A DNA stretch of 64,000 nucleotides. Origin: an uncultured Muribaculaceae bacterium. GTDB taxonomy: Bacteria > Bacteroidota > Bacteroidia > Bacteroidales > Muribaculaceae. The stretch covers positions 124,001 to 188,000 of the forward strand of contig CAJTOZ010000001.1 in the NCBI GenBank assembly GCA_910578095.1. The letters run 5' to 3'. Below are positions 7,296 through 15,118 of the stretch, piece after piece (position 1 is the first letter of the stretch; each line of letters opens with the position of its first letter). A program made the position numbers and the translations under genes. Under the pieces are notes generated by a model. The model ran no database searches, was not told the origin of the DNA, and saw nothing but the letters and a program-made list of their open reading frames with translations.

Positions 7296-7763
7296 ATGTT
7301 TGACCATGAAGAAATCGACAGAACAGTCCGCGACAATAAACTTCAGCTTCTAAGACTCGAAGGAAGAGAAAAGGAGGAATTATTGCAAAAGCTATATGAC
7401 ACGTTTGTTATTGGCAATCCTCGTGCTTTATGGCTGAGTTTCAAGTATGTGCCTGAATGGATTGACTGCAATATGGAGGACCCTTACTGGCATTTGCCTG
7501 AAGTCATAGATAAGGAGGCAATACTCTATTTCATTATCGACTACTGGAATACGGATTTTGTGGTTTTCAAAGGCCGCATGTCCGATATTCACACTTTTAT
7601 AGGCGATTGCGATGGCCTTGATGAATTTTATCTCATGACCGCCGACTGCCATGAGCTGTACAGTATTACGGACCACGACGACCTGCTTTATATTGATGTG
7701 AACAAAAACAAGCAGAAGAACGCCGGGGCTGCGAAGTTGGAGTCTGGTTTGAAAATGCAATAA
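7296..7763 (+). CDS. Small acidic orphan protein
   Basis: A 155-residue soluble acidic protein, rich in Trp, Tyr and Asp, with WLSFKYVPEWIDCNMED in the centre and HELYSITDHDDLLYIDV near the end. I do not recognise the family with confidence. Size, charge and position after Sel1-repeat and orphan genes resemble immunity proteins of contact-dependent toxin systems, but no toxin gene is visible in the window. Its stop is 1 bp from the start of the YdeI-like gene. Confidence 0.65.
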   Translation: MFDHEEIDRTVRDNKLQLLRLEGREKEELLQKLYDTFVIGNPRALWLSFKYVPEWIDCNMEDPYWHLPEVIDKEAILYFIIDYWNTDFVVFKGRMSDIHTFIGDCDGLDEFYLMTADCHELYSITDHDDLLYIDVNKNKQKNAGAAKLESGLKMQ

Positions 7764-7764
7764 A

Positions 7765-8334
7765 ATGATACGCATCAACATTCTCGACATCAAAGACCGG
7801 ACGCAATTCCGGCAGTGGCTGATTGAGAATCATGCCACCGAGCGGGAATGCTGGGTGGTGGCTAAGCGTGGCAAGACTCCACCGGAGGATGCCCTGTGGT
7901 ATCTTGATGCCGTTGAGGAGGCTCTATGTTTCGGCTGGATTGACTCTACATTGAAAAGTGTCAACGGCGAACCGTTGCAACGGTTCGGCCCGAGAACAAA
8001 ATCTGGCAAATGGACCGAACTCAACAAAGAGCGGTGCCGCAGATTGGAGAAGTTGGGACTGATGACGGAAAGCGGGCGCAATGCCTGTCCCGATCTCATG
8101 GCAAAATTTGAGATCATGCCGGAGATTGTCAAGGCTTTTAAGAAAACGCCCTCGGCATGGGAGAACTTTCAGGCCATGCCGCCACTCTATCAGCGCGTGA
8201 GGATAGATAATATCCACAGGGTGAAGTCTAAGCCCGAGCTGTTTCACAGCCGACTTTCCAAACTGATAGGGGCAAGTGCGCGCGGCAAGATGATTGGCGA
8301 CTGGCACGACTGTGGCCGCTTGCTCAACTATTAG
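7765..8334 (+). CDS. YdeI/OmpD-associated family protein
   Basis: A 189-residue cytosolic protein with ECWVVAKRGKTPPEDAL near the N-terminus, the signature EEALCFGWIDSTLKSV, and RFGPRTKSGKWTELNKER, all typical of this family. Molecular function is unknown; relatives are sometimes mislabelled as thymidylate synthase. It is the last gene of the run starting at 5699 and converges on the Nim-like gene with 4 bp between stops. Confidence 0.85.
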   Translation: MIRINILDIKDRTQFRQWLIENHATERECWVVAKRGKTPPEDALWYLDAVEEALCFGWIDSTLKSVNGEPLQRFGPRTKSGKWTELNKERCRRLEKLGLMTESGRNACPDLMAKFEIMPEIVKAFKKTPSAWENFQAMPPLYQRVRIDNIHRVKSKPELFHSRLSKLIGASARGKMIGDWHDCGRLLNY

Positions 8335-8338
8335 GCGA

Positions 8339-8821
8339 TTATCTCTGTCGGGCAAGTTCTATAGATTCTTTTCCGGTGATGCTGCCGATATCTATGCGCA
8401 GAACTTTAACCACTTTGAGAAATTTGTCAATTTCTTTTGACGGATCTATGCCCGTACAATATTTGTCGCTGAGCATTATGAGCCCAGTGCGGATTTCCTC
8501 GGGATCTGTTAAAACCTTGATTTTTCCTGCCACTATCACGCTGCGGAAGTAGGTGGTGAATTCTTCCGGTACAATATCATCCTGAGCCACCACGCAAAAA
8601 GAGCAGCGCGGTTCGGCGTTTATGCAGTCGATCTTTCTACCGGATATCGCACTATGCAGATATATATGGTCGTTGCCATCGTAAACATAGCTTATCGGCA
8701 CACCGTATGGCACACCATCAGTATCAACAAGTGAAAGAATCCCGTTTGTGCAGCTGCTCAATATTTCCACAGCATCTTCAAAGGCAAGCTGTTGTTTGAA
8801 TCTACGCATCTTTCGTTCCAT
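8339..8821 (-). CDS. Pyridoxamine 5'-phosphate oxidase-like / Nim-type flavin protein
   Basis: A 160-residue split-barrel flavin protein. TNGILSLVDTDGVPYGVPIS and YVYDGNDHIYLHSAISGRK are characteristic of the NimA-like branch, whose members bind FMN and in some cases reduce nitroimidazoles. Activity on a drug cannot be read from sequence. It begins 1 bp after the SMR transporter gene, so the pair is one operon, divergent from a Crp-type regulator. Confidence 0.85.
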   Translation of the reverse strand: MERKMRRFKQQLAFEDAVEILSSCTNGILSLVDTDGVPYGVPISYVYDGNDHIYLHSAISGRKIDCINAEPRCSFCVVAQDDIVPEEFTTYFRSVIVAGKIKVLTDPEEIRTGLIMLSDKYCTGIDPSKEIDKFLKVVKVLRIDIGSITGKESIELARQR

Positions 8822-8822
8822 A

Positions 8823-9143
8823 TCAAAATACCTTAAGACCGATTATTGAGAGAATAAGGGTTGTTATAAAAAACATGCGCCGGAATGTTGCAGGTTCATT
8901 AAAGAAAACTATTCCGATTATCACCGCTCCCACAGCGCCTATGCCTGTCCATACCGGGTATACAGTACCTATTGGTATTGTCCTCGCGGCACGCGCCATA
9001 AGATACATACTCAAGGCAAGCGAAGCAAGGAATCCTCCCCACCACCAGTATTGTGCAACACCTGATACCGTCTTTGTTTTTCCCAGGCAGAACGTGAATG
9101 CTACCTCCATCAGCCCTGCGAATATAAGAATTATCCAGTTCAT
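8823..9143 (-). CDS. Small multidrug resistance (SMR) family transporter
   Basis: A 106-residue protein with four membrane segments. Glu13 in FAGLMEVAF is the position of the essential Glu14 of EmrE, and GTVYPVWTGIGAVGAV is the SMR signature. Relatives export quaternary ammonium compounds or guanidinium; which one applies here is not clear. The start at 9143 gives the usual family length; the 35 earlier codons are promoter sequence (-7 element CAAAGATA read on plus at 9152-9159). The Nim-like gene follows after 1 bp. Confidence 0.9.
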   Translation of the reverse strand: MNWIILIFAGLMEVAFTFCLGKTKTVSGVAQYWWWGGFLASLALSMYLMARAARTIPIGTVYPVWTGIGAVGAVIIGIVFFNEPATFRRMFFITTLILSIIGLKVF

Positions 9144-9151
9144 AACGTCTG

Positions 9152-9208
9152 CAAAGATAGATAGTATGGCAGAGGCTTCTGTTTTCATTTGATAATTTCG
9201 TAAATTTG
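9152..9208. promoter_or_regulatory. Divergent promoter pair, SMR operon versus Crp-type regulator
   Basis: The minus-strand -7 element TATCTTTG lies at 9152-9159 and the plus-strand TAAATTTG at 9201-9208. They are only 8 and 3 bp from the respective start codons, so both leaders would be very short or absent. The 41 bp between them is where the regulator would bind. Confidence 0.5.
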
Positions 9209-9211
9209 CAC

Positions 9212-9772
9212 ATGGAATTGACTGAGATATTGACCCGTATTTATCCATTGCCGTCTGAGTCTATTGACAAAATTGCTGAAAAGGTGGATAAAATCGAGAT
9301 AAAAAAGGGTAGCATGCTGGTTGAAGCCGACAAGATTTGCAGAAATGTATTCTTTGTCGCAGAAGGAATCGTGCGTGCTTTTTGTTACGCCAAAGGTCGT
9401 GATATAACATTCTGGATTGGAGAGGAAGGTACAGTTGCATTGTCGATGCAGAGCTATATTAATGGCAGAGCAGGATATGAAAGTATTGCGACGGTTGAAA
9501 ATTGCTTGCTATATAAAATCTCGACCGACGATCTCCACGAACTTTACCGGCAAGACATTCATATAGCCAACTGGGGTAGGGTGTTTGCTGAGAAAGAGAT
9601 ATTGAGAGCTGAAAAAGCTCTTATCCCGCAATTATTCACCACCGGGAGTGAACGTTATGAGCAACTGATTAGAGAACAACCCCATTTGTTGAACCGAATT
9701 CCATTGGAGAATCTGGCTTCATATCTTGGAGTTACACCGGTAACTCTAAGCAGGATACGAAGCAACAAATAG
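9212..9772 (+). CDS. Crp/Fnr-family transcriptional regulator
   Basis: A cyclic-nucleotide-binding-like beta-barrel (about 15-115; VFFVAEGIVRAFCYAKG) is joined by a long helix to a short C-terminal helix-turn-helix (IPLENLASYLGVTPVTLSRIR). This is the layout of the many Bacteroidota Crp-like regulators. It is divergent from the SMR/Nim-like operon and probably controls it. The start MELTEIL at 9212 is preferred to an ATG two codons earlier that overlaps the -7 element. Effector unknown. Confidence 0.88.
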   Translation: MELTEILTRIYPLPSESIDKIAEKVDKIEIKKGSMLVEADKICRNVFFVAEGIVRAFCYAKGRDITFWIGEEGTVALSMQSYINGRAGYESIATVENCLLYKISTDDLHELYRQDIHIANWGRVFAEKEILRAEKALIPQLFTTGSERYEQLIREQPHLLNRIPLENLASYLGVTPVTLSRIRSNK

Positions 9773-9826
9773 CAATGTATTAAATGCTGTTTTATTGGCA
9801 ATTCTTAAACATAAAATCTGCAAAAT

Positions 9827-11008
9827 ATGACCGCGCATAACAAATCTATGTCTGAATATTTCAAGACTATCGGGCAATACATCAAATGCTATGCAGGGGA
9901 GGGCGATGCAGTCTCAGTCAGGCACGCAGTTGAGGCGATCATACCTGTTGCCGAGAAAGGAAATGTGGAGGCGCAACTTCTCCTCGGACGATATTATTCA
10001 TGGGGGTATCATGACAGATGCGACAATCAGAAGGCAATTTATTGGTTTGAAAAAGCGGCAAGCAATGGTAATGCCGAGGCCGCCATGCTCATCATGGAAA
10101 TATACCGCAACGATTGTCCCGACAAAATAGATGCGGCGCGGCGAAAGACATTGATTCTGGAATGGCACTGGCGATGGTTCGACCTATTGGCATCGATGGC
10201 AGACAAGGGTTCGGCTGATGCGGCCAAGTCATTGATGGATCTGTACATTGAAGATTGCCCTGCGGACATACATCCCGACGAGGGACTTGCATCCGCGCGG
10301 GAGTGGTATGACCGCTGGATTAAAATATTGATGGCAAAGGCTGCAAAGGGCGACTGTGTGGATAAGATGAATCTTGCCGACACACTTCTGTATGCCAATT
10401 GCGTACCTGAGGAGCTTTTAGATTCCTTCTCCGACGAAGATGATGAGCGGAATTTGTCGCAAGCCATACGCCTGTATAAAGATATTACCAACAGCGACTG
10501 CGATGACTTCCTTAAGTCGGAAGCCTATTACGGGATGGGATGCGCATACAATGATTTGGACGAAGGAAAAAAGGCCATATCATGCTTTAAGAAAGCTGCC
10601 GGAATGAATTGTCACGAAGCGTATTCAAAGATAGGCGATGCCTATCGCTATGGAAATGGCATCAAACAAGATGATGCTCAGGCTCGCAAATGGTATAAGA
10701 AAGGCGCGGATGTGGGTGAAATCACGGCGACATTGAAACTTGCCGAATGTTATAAAAATGGCATCGGCGCCGAACAGGATTATGAAAAGGCGATGCTTGA
10801 ATATCAGCGTATCGCCGAGCGTGTCAATGGTCGCGGATTCAGGCATCAGGCTGCCGGAATTGGAACTGCACTATACGAACTCGGCAACATGTATCTCAAC
10901 GGGCTCGGCGTGCAACCCGATTTGAAAAAGGCTATACGCTATTTCACGCTCGCATGGAAGAAATGCAATAATCCTCAGGCAGAAAATAAATTACAAGAAA
11001 TACGTTAG
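9827..11008 (+). CDS. Sel1-repeat (TPR-like) protein B
   Basis: A 393-residue soluble protein, paralogous to the Sel1 protein at 5699-6838: the same SEYFKTIGQ N-terminus, AEKGNVEAQLLLGRYY first repeat, and C-terminal run of repeats (KWYKKGADVGEITATLKLAE and GNMYLNGLGVQ). It has no signal peptide or membrane segment. Here the downstream gene is not a direct neighbour: 378 bp separate it from the YciI-like gene. Partner unknown. Confidence 0.85.
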   Translation: MTAHNKSMSEYFKTIGQYIKCYAGEGDAVSVRHAVEAIIPVAEKGNVEAQLLLGRYYSWGYHDRCDNQKAIYWFEKAASNGNAEAAMLIMEIYRNDCPDKIDAARRKTLILEWHWRWFDLLASMADKGSADAAKSLMDLYIEDCPADIHPDEGLASAREWYDRWIKILMAKAAKGDCVDKMNLADTLLYANCVPEELLDSFSDEDDERNLSQAIRLYKDITNSDCDDFLKSEAYYGMGCAYNDLDEGKKAISCFKKAAGMNCHEAYSKIGDAYRYGNGIKQDDAQARKWYKKGADVGEITATLKLAECYKNGIGAEQDYEKAMLEYQRIAERVNGRGFRHQAAGIGTALYELGNMYLNGLGVQPDLKKAIRYFTLAWKKCNNPQAENKLQEIR

Positions 11009-11129
11009 CGCCGGACAGTCTTATGGGAAGGAAAAGTTCAACTATAATCGCACTATAAAAATGTAGTACCCTCAACCTAAAATCAGTCGGATCGCCACGC
11101 ATAATCGTTAAAATCTTCAAAAAATCTCA

Positions 11130-11137
11130 TAACTTTG
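11130..11137 (+). promoter_or_regulatory. -7 element upstream of a small open frame and the YciI-like gene
   Basis: TAACTTTG matches the consensus exactly. Transcription from here would cover the small open frame at 11174 and then the YciI-like and META-domain genes. The rest of the 11009-11386 gap shows no other feature. Confidence 0.5.
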
Positions 11138-11173
11138 CATGTGGGTAGGCGCAGGTATACATGATGAGCATAA

Positions 11174-11383
11174 ATGAAAAACAAAATGGATATGAAGACA
11201 CTTCGGTTTTGCCGGATAATGCAGTATCAATTTGCTGCAATTGCAATAATAGCGCTTATACGGGCTTGTTTCAATGCTTTCAATTCTCTTGCACCTATGT
11301 CTTGCGTAGCGACAGCATCTGCCGCGTCTGTCATATTCGGCCGCAGGGCGCGCCAACTGACCGAAAATAATTCAAAAGATTAA
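11174..11383 (+). CDS. Possible small membrane-associated peptide
   Basis: A 69-residue open frame with a hydrophobic segment (QFAAIAIIALIRACF) after a basic N-terminus. It begins 36 bp after a good -7 element and stops 3 bp before the YciI-like gene, which is the case for it being real. Against it: no recognised family, an odd C-terminus and an overlapping frame in another phase. It may be a decayed gene. Confidence 0.3.
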   Translation: MKNKMDMKTLRFCRIMQYQFAAIAIIALIRACFNAFNSLAPMSCVATASAASVIFGRRARQLTENNSKD

Positions 11384-11386
11384 ACT

Positions 11387-11674
11387 ATGTTCATAGCGAT
11401 TCTCACCTACAAGAAACCTCTGAGTGAGGTTGACAAATATCTTCAGGCTCACCGCGATTATCTTGCCGAGCATTATGCCGCCGGGGATTTTATCGCATCG
11501 GGACCGCAGAATCCGCGTATCGGTGGTGTGATAATGATAAAAGCCGCCAACCGCGAGGCTGTCAACGCCATTATCTCGCAAGACCCATTCAACATCAATG
11601 GTATCGCCGACTATCAGATAGTAGAATTCACAACGACAATGTTCTGCGATGAACAGCTGAAAAAAATATTCTAA
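11387..11674 (+). CDS. YciI-family protein
   Basis: A 95-residue protein of the YCII fold (ferredoxin-like): AHRDYLAEHYAAGDFIASGP carries the conserved His/Asp pair, and GGVIMIKAANREAVNAIISQDPF is the central strand-helix. Relatives bind small molecules or act as domains in dehydrogenases; the biochemical role is generally unclear. It lies 11 bp upstream of the META-domain lipoprotein. Confidence 0.88.
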   Translation: MFIAILTYKKPLSEVDKYLQAHRDYLAEHYAAGDFIASGPQNPRIGGVIMIKAANREAVNAIISQDPFNINGIADYQIVEFTTTMFCDEQLKKIF

Positions 11675-11685
11675 TCATCCGGTAT

Positions 11686-12456
11686 ATGAAGAAAATCAGA
11701 TTTTATATAATGATTGTGGCGTCGATTTTTCTCGTGGCTTGCTCCTCCACCAATAAATCGGCAGATAACGAAGGACACATCATGCCTGATTCTGCAAGAT
11801 TACAGGGTGAATGGCATCTTGATTCCTATCGCATAGACTGCGAGTCGACACAGTTTGCCGCGACGTCAAATTATGAGTTGACATTCAATGAAACGGACAA
11901 TACATTCAGTCTTTCCACTGACTGCAACATGATTAACGGTGAGTTTGGAATCACTGACGATACCATCCGTTTCAAAAACATACTCGTCACCGAGATGGCT
12001 TGCGACAATATGATTGTGGAGCAGAACATGTTGCGCCTGCTAAACGACTCCACAGCCTATGCTGCTTGTCATGGCGACACACTCATATTCACAGCTCCAT
12101 ATATTGGCTCTGCCATATTTATTAAACATGATGTGGTAGTCCGGCAGAATTTTATCGGCGAGTACATTGACCCCGACGATGGCTCAATACTTCAAATAGG
12201 TAAAATGTCTGATTCGGAATTAAATATAAAAGTGTGCTTATTCAGGCTGACAGATATTGATGGCGGCATTGGTAAGGTATCCGATGGGGCATTGACTTTC
12301 ACCGCTACAGATGCTGCCGGCAACCCTATAAAAGGCAATATTACTCTCGAAAGCGATACAGCCACTTTAGTTTTCACTGAATCAACATGGGAGTATCTGC
12401 CCGATGGCTCGACCTATCGCTTCAAGCGAGTTGCGCAAACCATGATTCAAGAGTGA
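11686..12456 (+). CDS. META-domain lipoprotein
   Basis: A lipoprotein signal peptide ends at Cys19 (FLVACSS). A META domain follows at about 38-115: LQGEWHLDSY, STDCNMINGEF and TEMACDNMIVEQNMLRLLN, the pattern of HslJ-type proteins. The C-terminal part (130-256) looks like a second beta-rich domain ending STYRFKRV. HslJ is linked to heat-shock and novobiocin resistance in E. coli; the role here is unknown. It is placed in the cell envelope by the signal. Confidence 0.85.
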   Translation: MKKIRFYIMIVASIFLVACSSTNKSADNEGHIMPDSARLQGEWHLDSYRIDCESTQFAATSNYELTFNETDNTFSLSTDCNMINGEFGITDDTIRFKNILVTEMACDNMIVEQNMLRLLNDSTAYAACHGDTLIFTAPYIGSAIFIKHDVVVRQNFIGEYIDPDDGSILQIGKMSDSELNIKVCLFRLTDIDGGIGKVSDGALTFTATDAAGNPIKGNITLESDTATLVFTESTWEYLPDGSTYRFKRVAQTMIQE

Positions 12457-12479
12457 ACCTCTGTAAAAGGTAAGACAGC

Positions 12480-12968
12480 ATGAAGAAAATTCTCGTGATA
12501 GGCTGTCCCGGGGCCGGGAAGAGTACGTTTGCAAGAAGACTTTCGGCAAAGACTCGTCTGCCTCTTCATTATCTGGATATGATATGGCATCGTCCGGATA
12601 AAACTAATGTGGGAAGAGAGGCATTTGTCGAAGAGGTAAACAAAATAATCAAAGGCGATGAATGGATAATTGACGGCACGTATCTCCATACATTGCCATT
12701 GAGGCTTGAACATTGCGACACAGTTGTGCTGTTCGATATTCCGTTGGAACTCTGTCTTGAAGGAGCTCGCCATAGAATTGGCAAACCACGCGAGGATATG
12801 CCTTGGATGGAAACAGAATTGGATCAGGAATTCTATCAGTGGATAGTCGATTTCCCGAAAGTTCAGATGCCTGTTATCAACGACCTGCTTTCATCGTATG
12901 GACAAAAACGTACTATCATAAGATTGAAGTCACGTGAGGACGCAGATAACTTAATCGACTCCATGTAA
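12480..12968 (+). CDS. P-loop kinase-like protein (FlaR / adenylate-kinase-related)
   Basis: A 162-residue P-loop protein with Walker A GCPGAGKST at 8-16, LDMIWHRPD following the first strand-helix unit, and WIIDGTYLHTLPLRLEHCDT. These are typical of the family annotated as DNA topology modulation protein FlaR. Probably a small-molecule kinase; the substrate is unknown. It begins 23 bp after the META lipoprotein. Confidence 0.82.
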   Translation: MKKILVIGCPGAGKSTFARRLSAKTRLPLHYLDMIWHRPDKTNVGREAFVEEVNKIIKGDEWIIDGTYLHTLPLRLEHCDTVVLFDIPLELCLEGARHRIGKPREDMPWMETELDQEFYQWIVDFPKVQMPVINDLLSSYGQKRTIIRLKSREDADNLIDSM

Positions 12969-12988
12969 AAATAAAGGAAATCTGATCA

Positions 12989-13042
12989 ATCGGCCGTCCG
13001 GAGTTTGATGAAATAACAGTGAAGCTATCTGCTAAAGAATGA
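12989..13042 (+). pseudogene. Detached 3' end of the 6842-type orphan gene
   Basis: Seventeen codons, starting IGRPEFDEITVKL, match the ending SIGRPEPFDEIIAKLP of the frameshifted gene at 6842-7274 and run to a stop at 13040-13042. No start or upstream part is present. As at the other copy, a small acidic orphan gene follows at once. It marks a second, mostly deleted copy of the family. Confidence 0.65.
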
Positions 13043-13051
13043 TTGAAAACA

Positions 13052-13663
13052 ATGATAGAATATAAGATTAAAAATACCAGCGATAAATTCGATATGGAGA
13101 ACTGTTGGGAGTCCGGGCGGAGGAACTGGAAGCAGATTCAAAAACAAGTTGATAACAGTGAGATATTAAGTATGGATAATATTTTGCAAATTGTGAAGGC
13201 ACACTTGCCACAAGCGGGAACGGAGTTAAGCATATACACTTTTTTAGCCTCGGATGCCCTTTGGCTTGGCAAACTGAAATCACAACGCTCTTTTGTTGCC
13301 GTGGCGGAAGATACAATACTCGGATTGTACATTGTCGTGATGGATGACGGTTCGGTTCATTTGCTGGAGTTACCTGACGAAAGGAAACACTACGACCTGT
13401 CTAATCTCGACGAAGACCATATCATAGGATATTGCTCCACCAACTTTCCCGCTTTCATGGAAATCATGAATCTGTACATGGAAGCGGAAAGACGTCTTGC
13501 AGATCTTGAACCCGCTGTAGAGACAGATGTATTCGAGAAAGAATGTGAGAAAGCGGAAGCCGAACTCCGCCGGAAAGTTGATAAAATAGATTCAACAGCC
13601 ATCGAAGACCCAGACGGACTATGGAGTACGATGATTGAAGAAATGGGAGCCGGTATTTGTTGA
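13052..13663 (+). CDS. SUKH-like (SMI1/KNR4-type) orphan protein, possible immunity protein
   Basis: A 203-residue acidic cytosolic protein. FVAVAEDTILGLYIVVMDDG, then IIGYCSTNFPAFMEIMNLY, resembles the strand and end-helix pattern of SUKH-superfamily proteins (a CxTNFxAFME-like motif), and the tail has a charged coiled segment. Many bacterial SUKH proteins are immunity proteins for nuclease toxins. The match is by eye and weak, and no toxin lies nearby. An ATG at 13052 is preferred to the TTG at 13043. Confidence 0.55.
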   Translation: MIEYKIKNTSDKFDMENCWESGRRNWKQIQKQVDNSEILSMDNILQIVKAHLPQAGTELSIYTFLASDALWLGKLKSQRSFVAVAEDTILGLYIVVMDDGSVHLLELPDERKHYDLSNLDEDHIIGYCSTNFPAFMEIMNLYMEAERRLADLEPAVETDVFEKECEKAEAELRRKVDKIDSTAIEDPDGLWSTMIEEMGAGIC

Positions 13664-13690
13664 TTGCTAACTATCTAAGAATAATATACT

Positions 13691-13891
13691 ATGCCCTACA
13701 TATCCATCGAGAGCGGAAAACTTACCGCTGAACAAAAGAAAGAATTGATTGAACGGCTTACGGCTACAGCCTCCGAGATAACCCATATCCCGGAGCAGTT
13801 CTTCACTGTAACCATCAAGGAACTCCCAGATGAGAATTTCGGTATCGGTGGCAAATCCATTGATGAGATAAAACGTAATTACAAGCGATGA
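13691..13891 (+). CDS. 4-oxalocrotonate tautomerase family protein
   Basis: A 66-residue tautomerase. Pro2 becomes the N-terminal catalytic proline after methionine removal (MPYISIESGKLT), and the helix KKELIERLTATASEI and strand EQFFTVTIKELPDENFGIGG follow the family pattern. It keto-enol tautomerises an unknown substrate in the cytosol. Its stop overlaps the ATG of the acetyltransferase gene (ATGA), so the two are translationally coupled. Remnants of a second copy lie at 3212-3262 and at the end of the GNAT gene at 3795. Confidence 0.9.
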   Translation: MPYISIESGKLTAEQKKELIERLTATASEITHIPEQFFTVTIKELPDENFGIGGKSIDEIKRNYKR

Positions 13892-14523
13892 ATCCAAATC
13901 CCAACATAATATATCCGAGAACCGGCGATACTCAAACGGTATATCTAAAGTCTGTAATCACAAAACCGACCATCGAAGTAGGAGATTTCACAATCTATAA
14001 TGATTTTGTGAATGATCCGCGCGACTTTGAGAAGAACAATGTGCTGTACCATTATCCGATAAATCACGACAGATTGACTATCGGAAAATTTTGCTCGGTA
14101 GCGTGCGGCGCAAAGTTCATATTCAACTGTGCCAATCATACACTTAAATCACTCTCGACATATACTTTTCCTCTCTTTTTTGAGGAATGGGACTTGCCTA
14201 AATCTGAAGTTTCCACAGCATGGGACAACAAGGGTAATATTGTCATCGGTAACGACGTCTGGATTGGTTACGATGCTGTTATCATGGCAGGAGTTCACAT
14301 AGGCGACGGCGCGATTATCGGCACACGGGCAGTTGTAACAAAAGATGTCGAGCCATATTCGATTGTCGGTGGTGTTCCGGCAAAAGAAATCCGCAAACGG
14401 TTTGCTCCTGATGTCGTGACTAAATTACTGGAATTGAAATGGTGGAACTGGCCACCGGAGAAGATAAAGAATCATATAGCTGCTATTCAAAGCGGAAATG
14501 TTGATGAATTGTTGAATATCTAA
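13888..14523 (+). CDS. Vat/CatB-type xenobiotic acetyltransferase
   Basis: A 211-residue left-handed beta-helix acetyltransferase. His84 in NCANHTLKS is the catalytic histidine position of Vat(D) and CatB. The hexapeptide repeats WIGYDAVIMAGVHIGDG and GTRAVVTKDVEPYSIVGG run to about 165, followed by the C-terminal LKWWNWPPEKI helix. Family members acetylate streptogramin A or chloramphenicol; the drug, if any, cannot be deduced. It overlaps the tautomerase by 4 bp and is followed by a flavoprotein gene after 16 bp. Confidence 0.9.
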   Translation: MNPNPNIIYPRTGDTQTVYLKSVITKPTIEVGDFTIYNDFVNDPRDFEKNNVLYHYPINHDRLTIGKFCSVACGAKFIFNCANHTLKSLSTYTFPLFFEEWDLPKSEVSTAWDNKGNIVIGNDVWIGYDAVIMAGVHIGDGAIIGTRAVVTKDVEPYSIVGGVPAKEIRKRFAPDVVTKLLELKWWNWPPEKIKNHIAAIQSGNVDELLNI

Positions 14524-14539
14524 TTCGCTTTTATAGAAA

Positions 14540-15115
14540 ATGAAAGTTGTAGGCATAAGTGGTAGTTCTCGTAAGAACGGCAATACTGCAATCATAATCA
14601 AAACGGTTTTTGAAGAACTGAATAGGGTCGGTATTGAAACGGAACTGATCCAGTTGGCGGATATTGATATTCAGCCGTGTCGCGCTTGCTTCGCTTGCAA
14701 GGGCAAAAGAAACTGTGTTTTCAAACGTGATAGATTCAGCGATGTGTTCAACCGCATGGTTGATGCCGATGGCATCATACTTGGCTCTCCGGTGTATTCC
14801 GCTGACGTATCATCTAAAATGAAAGCCCTTCTTGACCGTGGCGGTGTTGTGGTTGCTACCAATCCCGGATTATTGAGGCATAAGGTGGGTGCTTCTGTTG
14901 CCGCTGTTCGTCGTGCAGGAGGTCTGACTGCCGTAGATACGATGAATCATTTTATGCTTAACAAGGAGATGATAGTGGTTGGCTCCACATACTGGAATAT
15001 GGTTTATGGCAGAGAAATTGGCGATGTCATGAACGACGAGGAAGGAATGGCAAACATGCGCAACCTCGGACATAATATGGCTTGGCTTCTAAAAAGATTA
15101 GACAAACAAGGGTAA
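14540..15115 (+). CDS. Iron-sulfur flavoprotein (NADPH-dependent FMN reductase family)
   Basis: A flavodoxin-like fold with the FMN phosphate loop GSSRKNGNT at 8-16, a cysteine cluster at Cys47, Cys50, Cys53 and Cys59 (CRACFACKGKRNC) for an Fe-S centre, and GSPVYSADVSSKMKALLDR for flavin contact. Such proteins move electrons to small molecules or detoxify oxidants. It sits between the acetyltransferase and the AraC gene (3 bp gap), in the same operon. Confidence 0.9.
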   Translation: MKVVGISGSSRKNGNTAIIIKTVFEELNRVGIETELIQLADIDIQPCRACFACKGKRNCVFKRDRFSDVFNRMVDADGIILGSPVYSADVSSKMKALLDRGGVVVATNPGLLRHKVGASVAAVRRAGGLTAVDTMNHFMLNKEMIVVGSTYWNMVYGREIGDVMNDEEGMANMRNLGHNMAWLLKRLDKQG

Positions 15116-15118
15116 GTA

